A stretch of DNA of 36,600 nucleotides from an uncultured bacterium. Lineage in GTDB: Bacteria > Krumholzibacteriota > Krumholzibacteriia > LZORAL124-64-63. Positions within the stretch are counted from its first letter, which is position 1, and each line of letters starts with the position of its first letter. Under the pieces are notes generated by a model, which made no database searches, was not told the DNA's origin, and saw only the letters and a program-made list of their open reading frames with translations. A program made the position numbers and the translations under genes. Of the stretch, positions 24,493-31,424 are shown piece by piece. The stretch is taken from NCBI GenBank assembly GCA_903859215.1, contig CAIOLW010000202.1, positions 1 to 36,600 of the forward strand. Reading direction: 5' to 3'.

Positions 24493-25922
24493 GCGGGGTG
24501 CGCGCGAATCGCGCGGCCGAGCTCTTTGCCGCCGAGCTGGCCGTGGTCAACCTGGGCCTGGCGGATTTCGCGGCGAACCTGCGCGCCTGCGGTGCGCCCG
24601 CGGTGCAGGTGCGCTGGAAGCCGCCGTGCGGCGGCGACGTGCGGCTGGTGGAGGCGCTCGATCGCATCGCCCGGCAGACGCGCGTCGACGTGGACGCGGC
24701 CAACCGCCTGGCGGCCGAACGCATGCTGCAGAGCCGGCCGCAGATCATCGGTGTGGGCAAGGCGCTGGACGTGGTGCCCGGGATGCGCCCCGATCTGGTG
24801 TTGCACGCCGGGCCGCCCGTGACTTGGGAACGCATGTGCGGTCCCCTGCGCGGCGCGGTGATCGGCGGGCTGGTGTACGAGGGACTGGCCAAGACGCGCG
24901 AAGAGGCCGAGAAGCTGGCCGCGTCCGGCGCCATCACCTTCGAGCCCTGCCACCACCACGACGCGGTGGGGCCGATGGCCGGCGTGATGACCTCGCGCAT
25001 GCCCGTCTGGATCTTCGAGAACGCCACCTTCGGCAACCGCGCCTACTGCACGTTCAACGAGGGCCTGGGCAAGGTGCTGCGCTACGGCGCGTTCTCGGAC
25101 GAGGTGCTGGCGAAGCTGCGCTGGCTGGAGACCGACCTGGCGCCCGTGATGACCAAGGCGCTGGCGGCGCACGGGCCCATCGACATGCGCGGGCTGATCG
25201 CGCAGGTGCTGCAGATGGGCGACGAGGGGCACAACCGCAACCGGGCCGGCACGTCGCTGCTGATCCGCGAGCTGGCGCCCTTCCTGGTGATGCTGGACGA
25301 GCCGCGTGAGAAGATCGCCGCGGTGCTCTCGTTCATGAACGCCAACGACCACTTCTTCCTGAACCTGACGATGCCCGCGAGCAAGTGCACGGTCGACGCC
25401 GCGCGCGGCATCGAGGGCAGCTCGGTCATCACGACGATGGCGCGCAACGGCACCGACTTCGGCATTCGCATCTCGGGGCTGGGCGACCGCTGGTTCACCG
25501 GGCCGGCGGGCATCGTCGACGGTTTGTATCTGCCGGGCTACGGGCCCCAGGACGCGGCGCCGGACATCGGCGACTCGGTCATCACCGAGACGGCGGGCAT
25601 CGGCGGCTTCGCGATGGCCGCGGCGCCCGCGATCGTCAAGTTCGTCGGCGGCAAGCCGGCCGACGCGATCGACTTCACGCTGCGCATGTACGAGATCACG
25701 GTGGCCGAGAGCGAGTCGTACCGGATCCCGGCGCTCGATTTCCGGGGCACGCCCACGGGCATCGACGTGCGCAAGGTGGTCGAGACGGGGATCCTGCCCG
25801 TCATCAACACGGGCATCGCCCACAAGGAGCCCGGCGTGGGCATGGTGGGCGCGGGGCTGGTCAAGCCCCCTGAGAACTGCTTCAAGGATGCGTTATTGGC
25901 GTTCGCGGACGCCGTGGGCTGA
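24489..25922 (+). CDS. allG: DUF1116 protein (YlbE/AllG-like transcarbamoylase component)
   Basis: The product has 477 residues, full length for DUF1116. Recognisable stretches are VRWKPPCGGDVRLVEALDRI, DLVLHAGPPVTWERMCGPLR, FEPCHHHDAVGPMAGVMTSR, RAYCTFNEGLGKVLRYGAFS and GDEGHNRNRAGTSLLIREL. Later come FFLNLTMPASKCTVDAA and INTGIAHKEPGVGMVGAGLV. In E. coli the equivalent YlbE (AllG) works with FdrA (AllF) and AllH. The invariant Cys-His-His-His and Asn-Arg-Asn-Arg clusters probably lie at the active site, although I know of no assigned mechanism. Its ATG overlaps the fdrA stop, so the two are translationally coupled, as expected for complex partners. Cytoplasmic. The family call is firm and the reaction is inferred from the E. 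coli system. Confidence 0.9.
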   Translation: MSGVRANRAAELFAAELAVVNLGLADFAANLRACGAPAVQVRWKPPCGGDVRLVEALDRIARQTRVDVDAANRLAAERMLQSRPQIIGVGKALDVVPGMRPDLVLHAGPPVTWERMCGPLRGAVIGGLVYEGLAKTREEAEKLAASGAITFEPCHHHDAVGPMAGVMTSRMPVWIFENATFGNRAYCTFNEGLGKVLRYGAFSDEVLAKLRWLETDLAPVMTKALAAHGPIDMRGLIAQVLQMGDEGHNRNRAGTSLLIRELAPFLVMLDEPREKIAAVLSFMNANDHFFLNLTMPASKCTVDAARGIEGSSVITTMARNGTDFGIRISGLGDRWFTGPAGIVDGLYLPGYGPQDAAPDIGDSVITETAGIGGFAMAAAPAIVKFVGGKPADAIDFTLRMYEITVAESESYRIPALDFRGTPTGIDVRKVVETGILPVINTGIAHKEPGVGMVGAGLVKPPENCFKDALLAFADAVG

Positions 25923-25951
25923 ATGGTGGAGAAGGCAGAGGAGTCGAACCC

Positions 25952-26830
25952 ATGAAGATGATCGACCTGACGATCCCGCTCGGCATCGGCACGCCGCCGT
26001 GGCCGACCTACATCCCGCTGCAGGTGCAGTACTTCAAGCGCCTGGCGCCCAACGGCGCCAACGGCCAGGTGGTCACGCACTCGAACCACGTGGGCACGCA
26101 CCTGGACGGCGAGATCCACTTCTACTCGCCGGGCAAGGACATCGCCAGCCTGGACATGGACTTCCTGGTGCATGAGGGCGCGATCGTCGACCTGTCCGAC
26201 GTGTGCGGCACGTACGACGTCTACACATCGAAGATGATCGAGGAACGCGTCGAGGTGAAGCAGGGCGACATCCTCATCATCCACACCGGCTTCCATCACT
26301 ACGGGTGGGACCAGCCGACGGCCGACGAGATCAAGTACATGATCAAGCACCCCGGGCCCGACCGCGAGTTCGCGCTGTGGGCCAAGAAGAAGAAGCTGCG
26401 CTGGATCGGCGTCGACTGCGGCAGCGCCGACCACCCGATGAACACGAAGATCCGCGAGTGGATGCCGGTGCAGGCGAAGGAGTGCGACCTGCACTTCCAG
26501 AAGAAGTACGGCAAGACGCTCGAGGAATTCTACTCGCCGGACAAGTACCAGCTGATGCACATCGAGATGTTCCCGAGCGGGCTCATCCATGCGGAGTGCC
26601 TGGGCGGCGACATCGACCTGCTGCTGAACCAGCGCTGCACGATCGGCTGCTTCCCGTGGCGGTTCGTGGACGGCGAGTCGAGCATCGCGCGCATCGTGGC
26701 GATGGTCGACGACAAGCGCTACGAGAAGCTGATGGAGAAGAAGAAGAAGGCCAAGCTGACCAAGTTCGGCGACGTGGCCGGCGCCAAGAACAAGTGGCTG
26801 CACGAAGAGGCGAAGGGCAAGCGGAAGTAA
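25952..26830 (+). CDS. Cyclase-family metal-dependent hydrolase (formamidase/isatin-hydrolase-like)
   Basis: The 292-residue product belongs to the cyclase family (PF04199), which hydrolyses cyclic or N-acyl amides using a divalent metal. The signature HxGTHxDxxxH is intact: His46, His50, Asp52 and His56 in SNHVGTHLDGEIHF. Relatives include kynurenine formamidase, isatin hydrolase and other ring-opening amidohydrolases. Further conserved parts are GDILIIHTGFHHYGW, WIGVDCGSADHPMN and CTIGCFPWRFVDGESS. Unlike short family members it has an insert with a Lys-rich stretch around residues 135-150 and a strongly basic C-terminal tail of about 35 residues (MEKKKKAKLTKFGDV and on). It starts 29 bases after the DUF1116 gene with a GAGGAG site. 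A ring-opening step in the operon's pathway is the natural inference. Confidence 0.88.
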   Translation: MKMIDLTIPLGIGTPPWPTYIPLQVQYFKRLAPNGANGQVVTHSNHVGTHLDGEIHFYSPGKDIASLDMDFLVHEGAIVDLSDVCGTYDVYTSKMIEERVEVKQGDILIIHTGFHHYGWDQPTADEIKYMIKHPGPDREFALWAKKKKLRWIGVDCGSADHPMNTKIREWMPVQAKECDLHFQKKYGKTLEEFYSPDKYQLMHIEMFPSGLIHAECLGGDIDLLLNQRCTIGCFPWRFVDGESSIARIVAMVDDKRYEKLMEKKKKAKLTKFGDVAGAKNKWLHEEAKGKRK

Positions 26831-26899
26831 CGCCGGACCCTGCCGCCCACAACTGGCCGGTGCCGCGCGCGCGGGCCGCAACCTGAACGGAGAAGAACG

Positions 26900-27592
26900 A
26901 TGGCGATCGATGCACTCGAAGCGAAACTGCGGCCACCTGCGGATGTGCTGGCCCCGTACCCCTCGAAGCTGATCACGCTGGCCTCGGGCGAGCAGATGGT
27001 GGTGCGCGAGGCGCGCCTTGCGGACGCCGGCGCCCTGCTGGGCACCGTGTACCCGCTGCTGGGCGTGCCCAAGGACTACTACGACATCGTCGCGGCGCGC
27101 ATGTACAGCGAGATCCTGGGCTGGTTCCGCTACCGGGTGGCGAACGAGTTCGTCATCGTCGGCGCGATCGACGGCGTCATCGCCGGCATCGTGACCAGCC
27201 GCCACGTGAAGGCCGGCCTGGGCATGAGCCTGCACACGCTGACCATCAAGCGCGGCCTGCGCGTGGGTGCGCAGCTGTTCGCGGCCAAGATGGAGCACCA
27301 CATCGACTACCTGGGCGAGGACGAGGTGCACATCGTGGCCGAGAGCCCGATCGGGTTCAAGCGCTGGATGATCGAGTACGAGCTGGAGGACAGGTCCGCG
27401 ATGTACCCCGACCTGCGCCACGAGCTGGGCGGCGTGCCCACGTTCACGCTGACGCGCAAGCTGTGGGAAGCGGTCAAGCCGGTCAAGTGCACGGGCGTGC
27501 GCCCGGTGCCTGCCGAACTGCTGAAGACGGCCGACAAGCTCATCATGCCCGATGAGTACGTGCAGCTGCCCGGCTGGAAGCGGGGGGCCTAG
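26900..27592 (+). CDS. GNAT-like N-acyltransferase family protein
   Basis: The 230-residue product starts at ATG 26900 after GGAGAAG. Residues about 32-150 look like a GNAT fold: MVVREARLADAGALLGTVYP, FVIVGAIDGVIAGIVTSRHV and then SLHTLTIKRGLRVGAQLFAA, where the acetyl-CoA loop would lie. The canonical Q/RxxGxG/A loop is weak. The last 60 residues (KLWEAVKPVKCTGVRPVPAE and on) form an extra basic tail that I do not recognise. No catalytic residue is certain. It lies between the cyclase gene, 69 bases upstream, and the thiolase gene, which begins right after its stop. In this setting it could transfer an acyl group to or from a pathway intermediate, or act as a non-catalytic CoA-binding subunit. 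Family call moderate; function open. Confidence 0.6.
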   Translation: MAIDALEAKLRPPADVLAPYPSKLITLASGEQMVVREARLADAGALLGTVYPLLGVPKDYYDIVAARMYSEILGWFRYRVANEFVIVGAIDGVIAGIVTSRHVKAGLGMSLHTLTIKRGLRVGAQLFAAKMEHHIDYLGEDEVHIVAESPIGFKRWMIEYELEDRSAMYPDLRHELGGVPTFTLTRKLWEAVKPVKCTGVRPVPAELLKTADKLIMPDEYVQLPGWKRGA

Positions 27593-28792
27593 ATGTCCGC
27601 ACGCATCGGTATCGTCGGCATCGGGCACTGCCGCTTCGGCAACTCGAGCGAATACGACCTGGTCGACGTCATCGCCTACTCGGCGAACGACGCGTTCCGT
27701 GACGCGGGCGGCCTGCACCTGCGCAAGGAGGTCGACCAGGTCCTGGTCGGCAACATGGCCGCGGGCATGTTCAACCACCAGACCTCGGTGGCATCGGCAT
27801 TGATCAGCCGCATGGACATGGAGCCGTGCCCGGCCGAGCTGGTGGAGAACGGGCCCGCCTCGGGCGCCAGCGCCATCAGGCTGGGGTACATGGCGATCGC
27901 CTCGGGCATGGCCGACGTCGTCCTGGTGGCGGCGGGCGAAGTCATGCGCGTGGTGTCGGGGTGGGAGGCCACGAACATCGTGGCGACGATGGCCCACACC
28001 GAGGCCGAGTACAACATGGGCCTGACGCTGCCGGGGTTCGCCGGCATGTTCACGCGCCTGTACATGGAGAAGTACGGCATGACCGAGCGCGACCTGGCGC
28101 TGGTGGCCGTGAAAGACCATGACAACGGCGCGAAGAACATCTACTCGCACGTGCAGTTGCCGGTCACGATCGAGGCCATCGCCGACGGCGAGAACGCCAA
28201 CGTGGTGAACAACTACGTGGCCGAGCCGCTGCGCATGTACTCGACGTGCCCCATCTCGGACGGCTCGGCGGCGGTCATCCTGGTCAACATGGACTCGCCG
28301 AAGGCCAAGCTGTTCCCGAAGAAGCCCATCCGCATCGCGGGCATCGCGTCGGCGACGGACACCCATTGCGTGCACAACCGCAAGGATCCGCTGGTGCTCG
28401 ACGCCGTGCGCATCTCGGCGGAGAAGGCCTACAAGATGGCGGGCGTCGGGCCCAAGGACATCTCGCTGGCCGAGCTGCACGACGCGTTCGTCATCTTCGA
28501 GCTGCTCAACAGCGAAGAGGTCGGCTTCTTCGAGCGGGGCAAGTCGTTCCTCGGCGTGCGCAACCGCGAGACCGAGATCGGCGGCCGCATCCCGATCAAC
28601 ACCTCGGGCGGGCTGAAGGCCAAGGGGCATCCGGTGGGCGCCACCGGCGTGTCGCAGGTCGTGGAGCTGGTGCGCCAGCTGCGCGGCGAGGCCGAGGAGG
28701 GCCGCCAGGTGAAGGACCCGAAGTACGGCATGGCCGTCAACTTCGGCGGGTTCGGCAACAACGTCGTCACCACGATCCTCGCGAAGGACTAG
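27593..28792 (+). CDS. Thiolase-superfamily protein lacking the usual nucleophilic Cys
   Basis: The 399-residue product has the SCP-x/acetyl-CoA-acetyltransferase-like thiolase fold, beginning ARIGIVGIGHCRFG. The first active-site motif is VENGPASGAS where active thiolases have ExxCASG, so Pro88 stands where the acyl-accepting Cys belongs. The other motifs are kept: His296 in ELHDAFVIFE and His346 in GGLKAKGHPVGATG. The C-terminal motif reads VNFGGFGNN. Partners with a DUF35 OB-fold protein, as in the next gene, are common for this thiolase group. Without the Cys a classical Claisen or thiolysis reaction is unlikely; acyl binding, decarboxylation or an aldol-type step is possible. It begins one base after the GNAT stop. 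Fold certain, chemistry unknown. Confidence 0.85.
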   Translation: MSARIGIVGIGHCRFGNSSEYDLVDVIAYSANDAFRDAGGLHLRKEVDQVLVGNMAAGMFNHQTSVASALISRMDMEPCPAELVENGPASGASAIRLGYMAIASGMADVVLVAAGEVMRVVSGWEATNIVATMAHTEAEYNMGLTLPGFAGMFTRLYMEKYGMTERDLALVAVKDHDNGAKNIYSHVQLPVTIEAIADGENANVVNNYVAEPLRMYSTCPISDGSAAVILVNMDSPKAKLFPKKPIRIAGIASATDTHCVHNRKDPLVLDAVRISAEKAYKMAGVGPKDISLAELHDAFVIFELLNSEEVGFFERGKSFLGVRNRETEIGGRIPINTSGGLKAKGHPVGATGVSQVVELVRQLRGEAEEGRQVKDPKYGMAVNFGGFGNNVVTTILAKD

Positions 28793-28801
28793 GAGCCACT
28801 G

Positions 28802-29185
28802 ATGATCGACTTCAGCGTTTATGGCGAACAGACGCCGCACATCAGTGGTTACAAGTGCCTGAAGTGCGGGACGATCTTTTATCCCGCGCCGATGGTCTGC
28901 AAGGGCTGCGATGCGCACCGCGACCCGGTCACCGGCAAGCACTGGGAGCAGTTCGACCTCGAAGGCCCCTGCAAGCTGCTGACCTGGACGCGCGTGTGGA
29001 ACCTGCCCGAGGGGTTCAACCGCAAGTTCCTGATGTTCGGCATGGTGGAGTTCCCGAACGGCCTGCGCGCGTCGGGACGCATCGAGTGCGTAGGCGACCC
29101 GGTGATCGGCGCGACGATGGAAGCGTCCGTCATCGAGGCCGACGAGCGCCCGGGCGCCCCGGTGAAGGTGTTCCAGTTCAGCTGA
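28802..29185 (+). CDS. DUF35 OB-fold protein with N-terminal zinc ribbon
   Basis: The 127-residue product is a typical DUF35 (ChsH2-like) protein. A rubredoxin-like zinc ribbon, Cys19-x2-Cys22 and Cys33-x2-Cys36 in YKCLKCGTIFYPAPMVCKGC, precedes an OB fold with CKLLTWTRVWNLPEG, FLMFGMVEFPNGLRASGRIE and VGDPVIGATMEASVIEAD. Such proteins bind acyl-CoA and form complexes with thiolase-fold proteins, for example in archaeal mevalonate synthesis and in steroid side-chain removal. Here it follows the thiolase-fold gene by nine bases with a GGAG site, so the two very probably form one complex. Cytoplasmic. The domain is certain; the acyl substrate is not known. Confidence 0.88.
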   Translation: MIDFSVYGEQTPHISGYKCLKCGTIFYPAPMVCKGCDAHRDPVTGKHWEQFDLEGPCKLLTWTRVWNLPEGFNRKFLMFGMVEFPNGLRASGRIECVGDPVIGATMEASVIEADERPGAPVKVFQFS

Positions 29186-29201
29186 ACAGGAGCGAAAAGC
29201 C

Positions 29202-30134
29202 GTGACCGACCCGTGCCGCAGGCACGCGTTGACGATGGGATCGGAGGTCCCCGAGGGGGACTTCCGGTTCCGCGTCCATAGCGTGTTCGCCGCTTCGCTC
29301 AACCTGACGGTGGCGGGGCAGTCCGGACTGGTGACGCTGGCGGGCGCGGGCACGGCCGAGCGTCCGCGCGGCATCCGGCTGGCGACCTGCGAGCGGTTCG
29401 ACACCTGGCCGGTGCAGGCCGGGACCGAGGGCCGCCGCGAGGGCGCGCAGCTGGTGTTCGACGGGACGGGCGGCGTTGTCGTGCTGGCCGTCGACCTGGC
29501 GCAGGCCGAGGGCGCGCGGCGACGACGGTTGCCGCACGTGGACATGCACGGCGCAGATGCGCGCGCGGCCTGGGCCGCGTGCGCGCAGCGGCTGGGAGAA
29601 TTGCAGGCGGCGGGCGACGTCGACCTACGGTTGGCGGCATTGTGCGACCGGCAGCCGGCGACCACCGCGCTGGGGCGGCGCCTGGCCGCGGCGGCGGTCG
29701 CGCTGGGTGAGGGCGTGCGCGGCCGGGACGCGGTGGCCGCCGATGGCGCCGCGGCCGACCTGGTCGGCCTGGGCGCGGGACTGACGCCGACGGGCGACGA
29801 CTACCTGTGCGGCATCATGGCCGCGCTGCGCAGCGCGAGCCGGGCCGGCGATGCGAACCGCCGCTTCGCGTTGGCTTGGGGACGGCTGCTGGCCGAGCGG
29901 CTGACGGCGACGACGACCGTCGGCGCCACGTACCTGGAGGGCGCCATCGCCGGCGCCTTCGTCGGCGAGATCCACGCGCTGGTCACGGCGCTGGCCCGCG
30001 GCGACGCCGGGGCGCCGGCGGCGCTCGAGGCCCTGTGCGGATTGGGCCACAGCTCGGGGATGGACACCGCCACCGGCCTGCTGCACGGGCTGTGGCTGCG
30101 CGGGGACGAGGAAGCGAGGCGACATGCTCCATGA
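29202..30134 (+). CDS. allH: DUF2877 protein (YlbF/AllH-like transcarbamoylase component)
   Basis: The 310-residue product starts at GTG 29202 after AGGAG and carries the DUF2877 hallmark GLGAGLTPTGDDYLCG at 189-204. It also has FRVHSVFAASLNL near the start and ATTTVGATYLEGAIAGAFVG and LGHSSGMDTATGLLHG near the end. In E. coli the equivalent YlbF (AllH) is reported as the third part of the oxamate carbamoyltransferase with AllF (FdrA) and AllG. All three parts are present in this operon, but AllH is separated from AllF and AllG by four genes, whereas in E. coli the three genes are adjacent. The next gene overlaps its end by 11 bases. Family call firm; reaction inferred. Confidence 0.85.
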   Translation: MTDPCRRHALTMGSEVPEGDFRFRVHSVFAASLNLTVAGQSGLVTLAGAGTAERPRGIRLATCERFDTWPVQAGTEGRREGAQLVFDGTGGVVVLAVDLAQAEGARRRRLPHVDMHGADARAAWAACAQRLGELQAAGDVDLRLAALCDRQPATTALGRRLAAAAVALGEGVRGRDAVAADGAAADLVGLGAGLTPTGDDYLCGIMAALRSASRAGDANRRFALAWGRLLAERLTATTTVGATYLEGAIAGAFVGEIHALVTALARGDAGAPAALEALCGLGHSSGMDTATGLLHGLWLRGDEEARRHAP

Positions 30135-30939
30135 GTTCGAGTTCCGGGCGCCGCGAACGCGGGCCGAACTGCTCGGGGTGCTGGCCGACCACGGCGGCCT
30201 GGCCAAGCTGATGGCCGGCGGCACCGACGTCATCGTCAACCTGCGCGCCGGCGGCATCAAGCCGCGCGTCGTAGTGGACGTCAAGCAGGTCGAGGGCTAC
30301 GGCGCGCTCACCTGGAGCGACACCGACGGCCTGGTCATCCGCCCCGCCACCACCATCAACGACCTGCTGCGCATGCCCGGCCTGCGCGAGCGCTTCCCGC
30401 TGCTGGTCGCCTGCGCGCACGACCTGGCCTCGTACCAGATCCGCAACCGCGCCACCGTCATCGGCAACATCGTCAACGCCTCGCCCTGCGCCGACATGGC
30501 GCCCGCGCTGCTGTGCCTGGACGCGCGCGCGGTGATCGCCTCGCAGGCCGGCGAGCACGAAGTGCCCATGCGCGAGTTCATCACCGGCGTCAAGCGCACG
30601 GTGCTGCTGCCGGGCGAGGTGCTTGACCGCGTGGTGGTGCCGGCCTCGTCGGTGGGGGCGCGCGGCGGCTACGCCAAGTTGAAGCGCATCAGCGGGCACG
30701 ACCTGGGCCTGGTCGCCGTCGCCGTGCACAAGCACGGCGGCGAGTTGCGCGTGGCCGTCGGCTCGGCGGCGCCCACGCCGGTGCTGGTGTCCGGGCTGAA
30801 GGAGACCGACGACGCGGCGACGGTGGTGGCGGCCGCGCAGGCGGCCATCAGCCCCATCAGCGACCTGCGCTGCACGAAGGAATACCGCGAGCACATGGTC
30901 GGCGTGTACATCCGCCGATTGCTGCGGGAGGTGGCATGA
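30124..30939 (+). CDS. FAD-binding subunit of a molybdenum hydroxylase (XdhB/CoxM type)
   Basis: The 271-residue product is the medium subunit of a xanthine-dehydrogenase/CO-dehydrogenase-type enzyme. Flavin-binding motifs are AGGTD at 31-35 in KLMAGGTDVIVNLRAGG and the second loop IRNRATVIGNIVNASPCADM (about 106-125). The C-terminal CO-dehydrogenase flavoprotein domain has YAKLKRISGHDLGLVAVAV and VAVGSAAPTPVLV. It takes electrons from the iron-sulfur subunit and passes them to NAD or another acceptor. Gene order FAD, Fe-S, Mo with overlapping starts and stops is standard for three-subunit members. It overlaps DUF2877 by 11 bases and the Fe-S gene by four, tying the hydroxylase firmly to the pathway. 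Confidence 0.92.
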   Translation: MLHEFEFRAPRTRAELLGVLADHGGLAKLMAGGTDVIVNLRAGGIKPRVVVDVKQVEGYGALTWSDTDGLVIRPATTINDLLRMPGLRERFPLLVACAHDLASYQIRNRATVIGNIVNASPCADMAPALLCLDARAVIASQAGEHEVPMREFITGVKRTVLLPGEVLDRVVVPASSVGARGGYAKLKRISGHDLGLVAVAVHKHGGELRVAVGSAAPTPVLVSGLKETDDAATVVAAAQAAISPISDLRCTKEYREHMVGVYIRRLLREVA

Positions 30940-31424
30940 TGAGGATCACGGTCACCGTCAACGGACAGGTTTACGAGCGCGACGTGCCGGGCCACCGCAC
31001 GCTGCTGCATTTCCTGCGGCAGGACCTCGGGCTGACGGGCTCGAAGGAAGGCTGCGGCGCCGGCGAGTGCGGCGCCTGCACGGTGCTGCTGGACGGACAT
31101 TCGGTGAACGCCTGCCTGGTGCTGGCGCCGGAAGTGGATGGGCGCTGCGTCGAGACCGTTGAAGGCCAGGCCAAGGACGGGAAGCTGTCGACCATCCAGG
31201 ACGCCTTCAACCGCAACCATGCCGTGCAGTGCGGCTTCTGCACCTCGGGCATGGTGATGTCGGTGCAGGACCTGCTGGTGCGAACACCGAAGCCCAGCGA
31301 CGACGACATCAAGGAAGCCATCGAGGGCAACTTCTGCCGCTGCACCGGCTACCTGCAGATCATCGAGGCCGTTCGCGACGCATCGGGCCGCACCGAGGGC
31401 AAGGGAGGGCTGAAGCATGCTTGA
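30936..31424 (+). CDS. [2Fe-2S] subunit of a molybdenum hydroxylase (XdhC/CoxS type)
   Basis: The 162-residue product has all eight cluster ligands. A plant-ferredoxin-type cluster uses Cys40, Cys45, Cys48 and Cys60 (GCGAGECGACTVLLDG). A C-terminal helical domain uses Cys99, Cys102, Cys134 and Cys136 (QCGFCTSGMVMS; NFCRCTGYLQI). Length and spacing are ordinary for the family. It carries electrons from the molybdenum site to the flavin. The start, ATG 30936, overlaps the stop of the FAD subunit gene; a second ATG follows at once. The next gene starts eight bases before its stop. No deviations from the active pattern are visible. Confidence 0.93.
   Translation: MMRITVTVNGQVYERDVPGHRTLLHFLRQDLGLTGSKEGCGAGECGACTVLLDGHSVNACLVLAPEVDGRCVETVEGQAKDGKLSTIQDAFNRNHAVQCGFCTSGMVMSVQDLLVRTPKPSDDDIKEAIEGNFCRCTGYLQIIEAVRDASGRTEGKGGLKHA

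Noticed and set aside
25538-29665. A 1375-codon minus-strand open frame opposite the DUF1116-to-DUF2877 genes
   Set aside because: It is rich in His, Arg, Ala and Val with no domain, and lies exactly antisense to six recognisable genes. It is a by-product of high GC and third-position bias.
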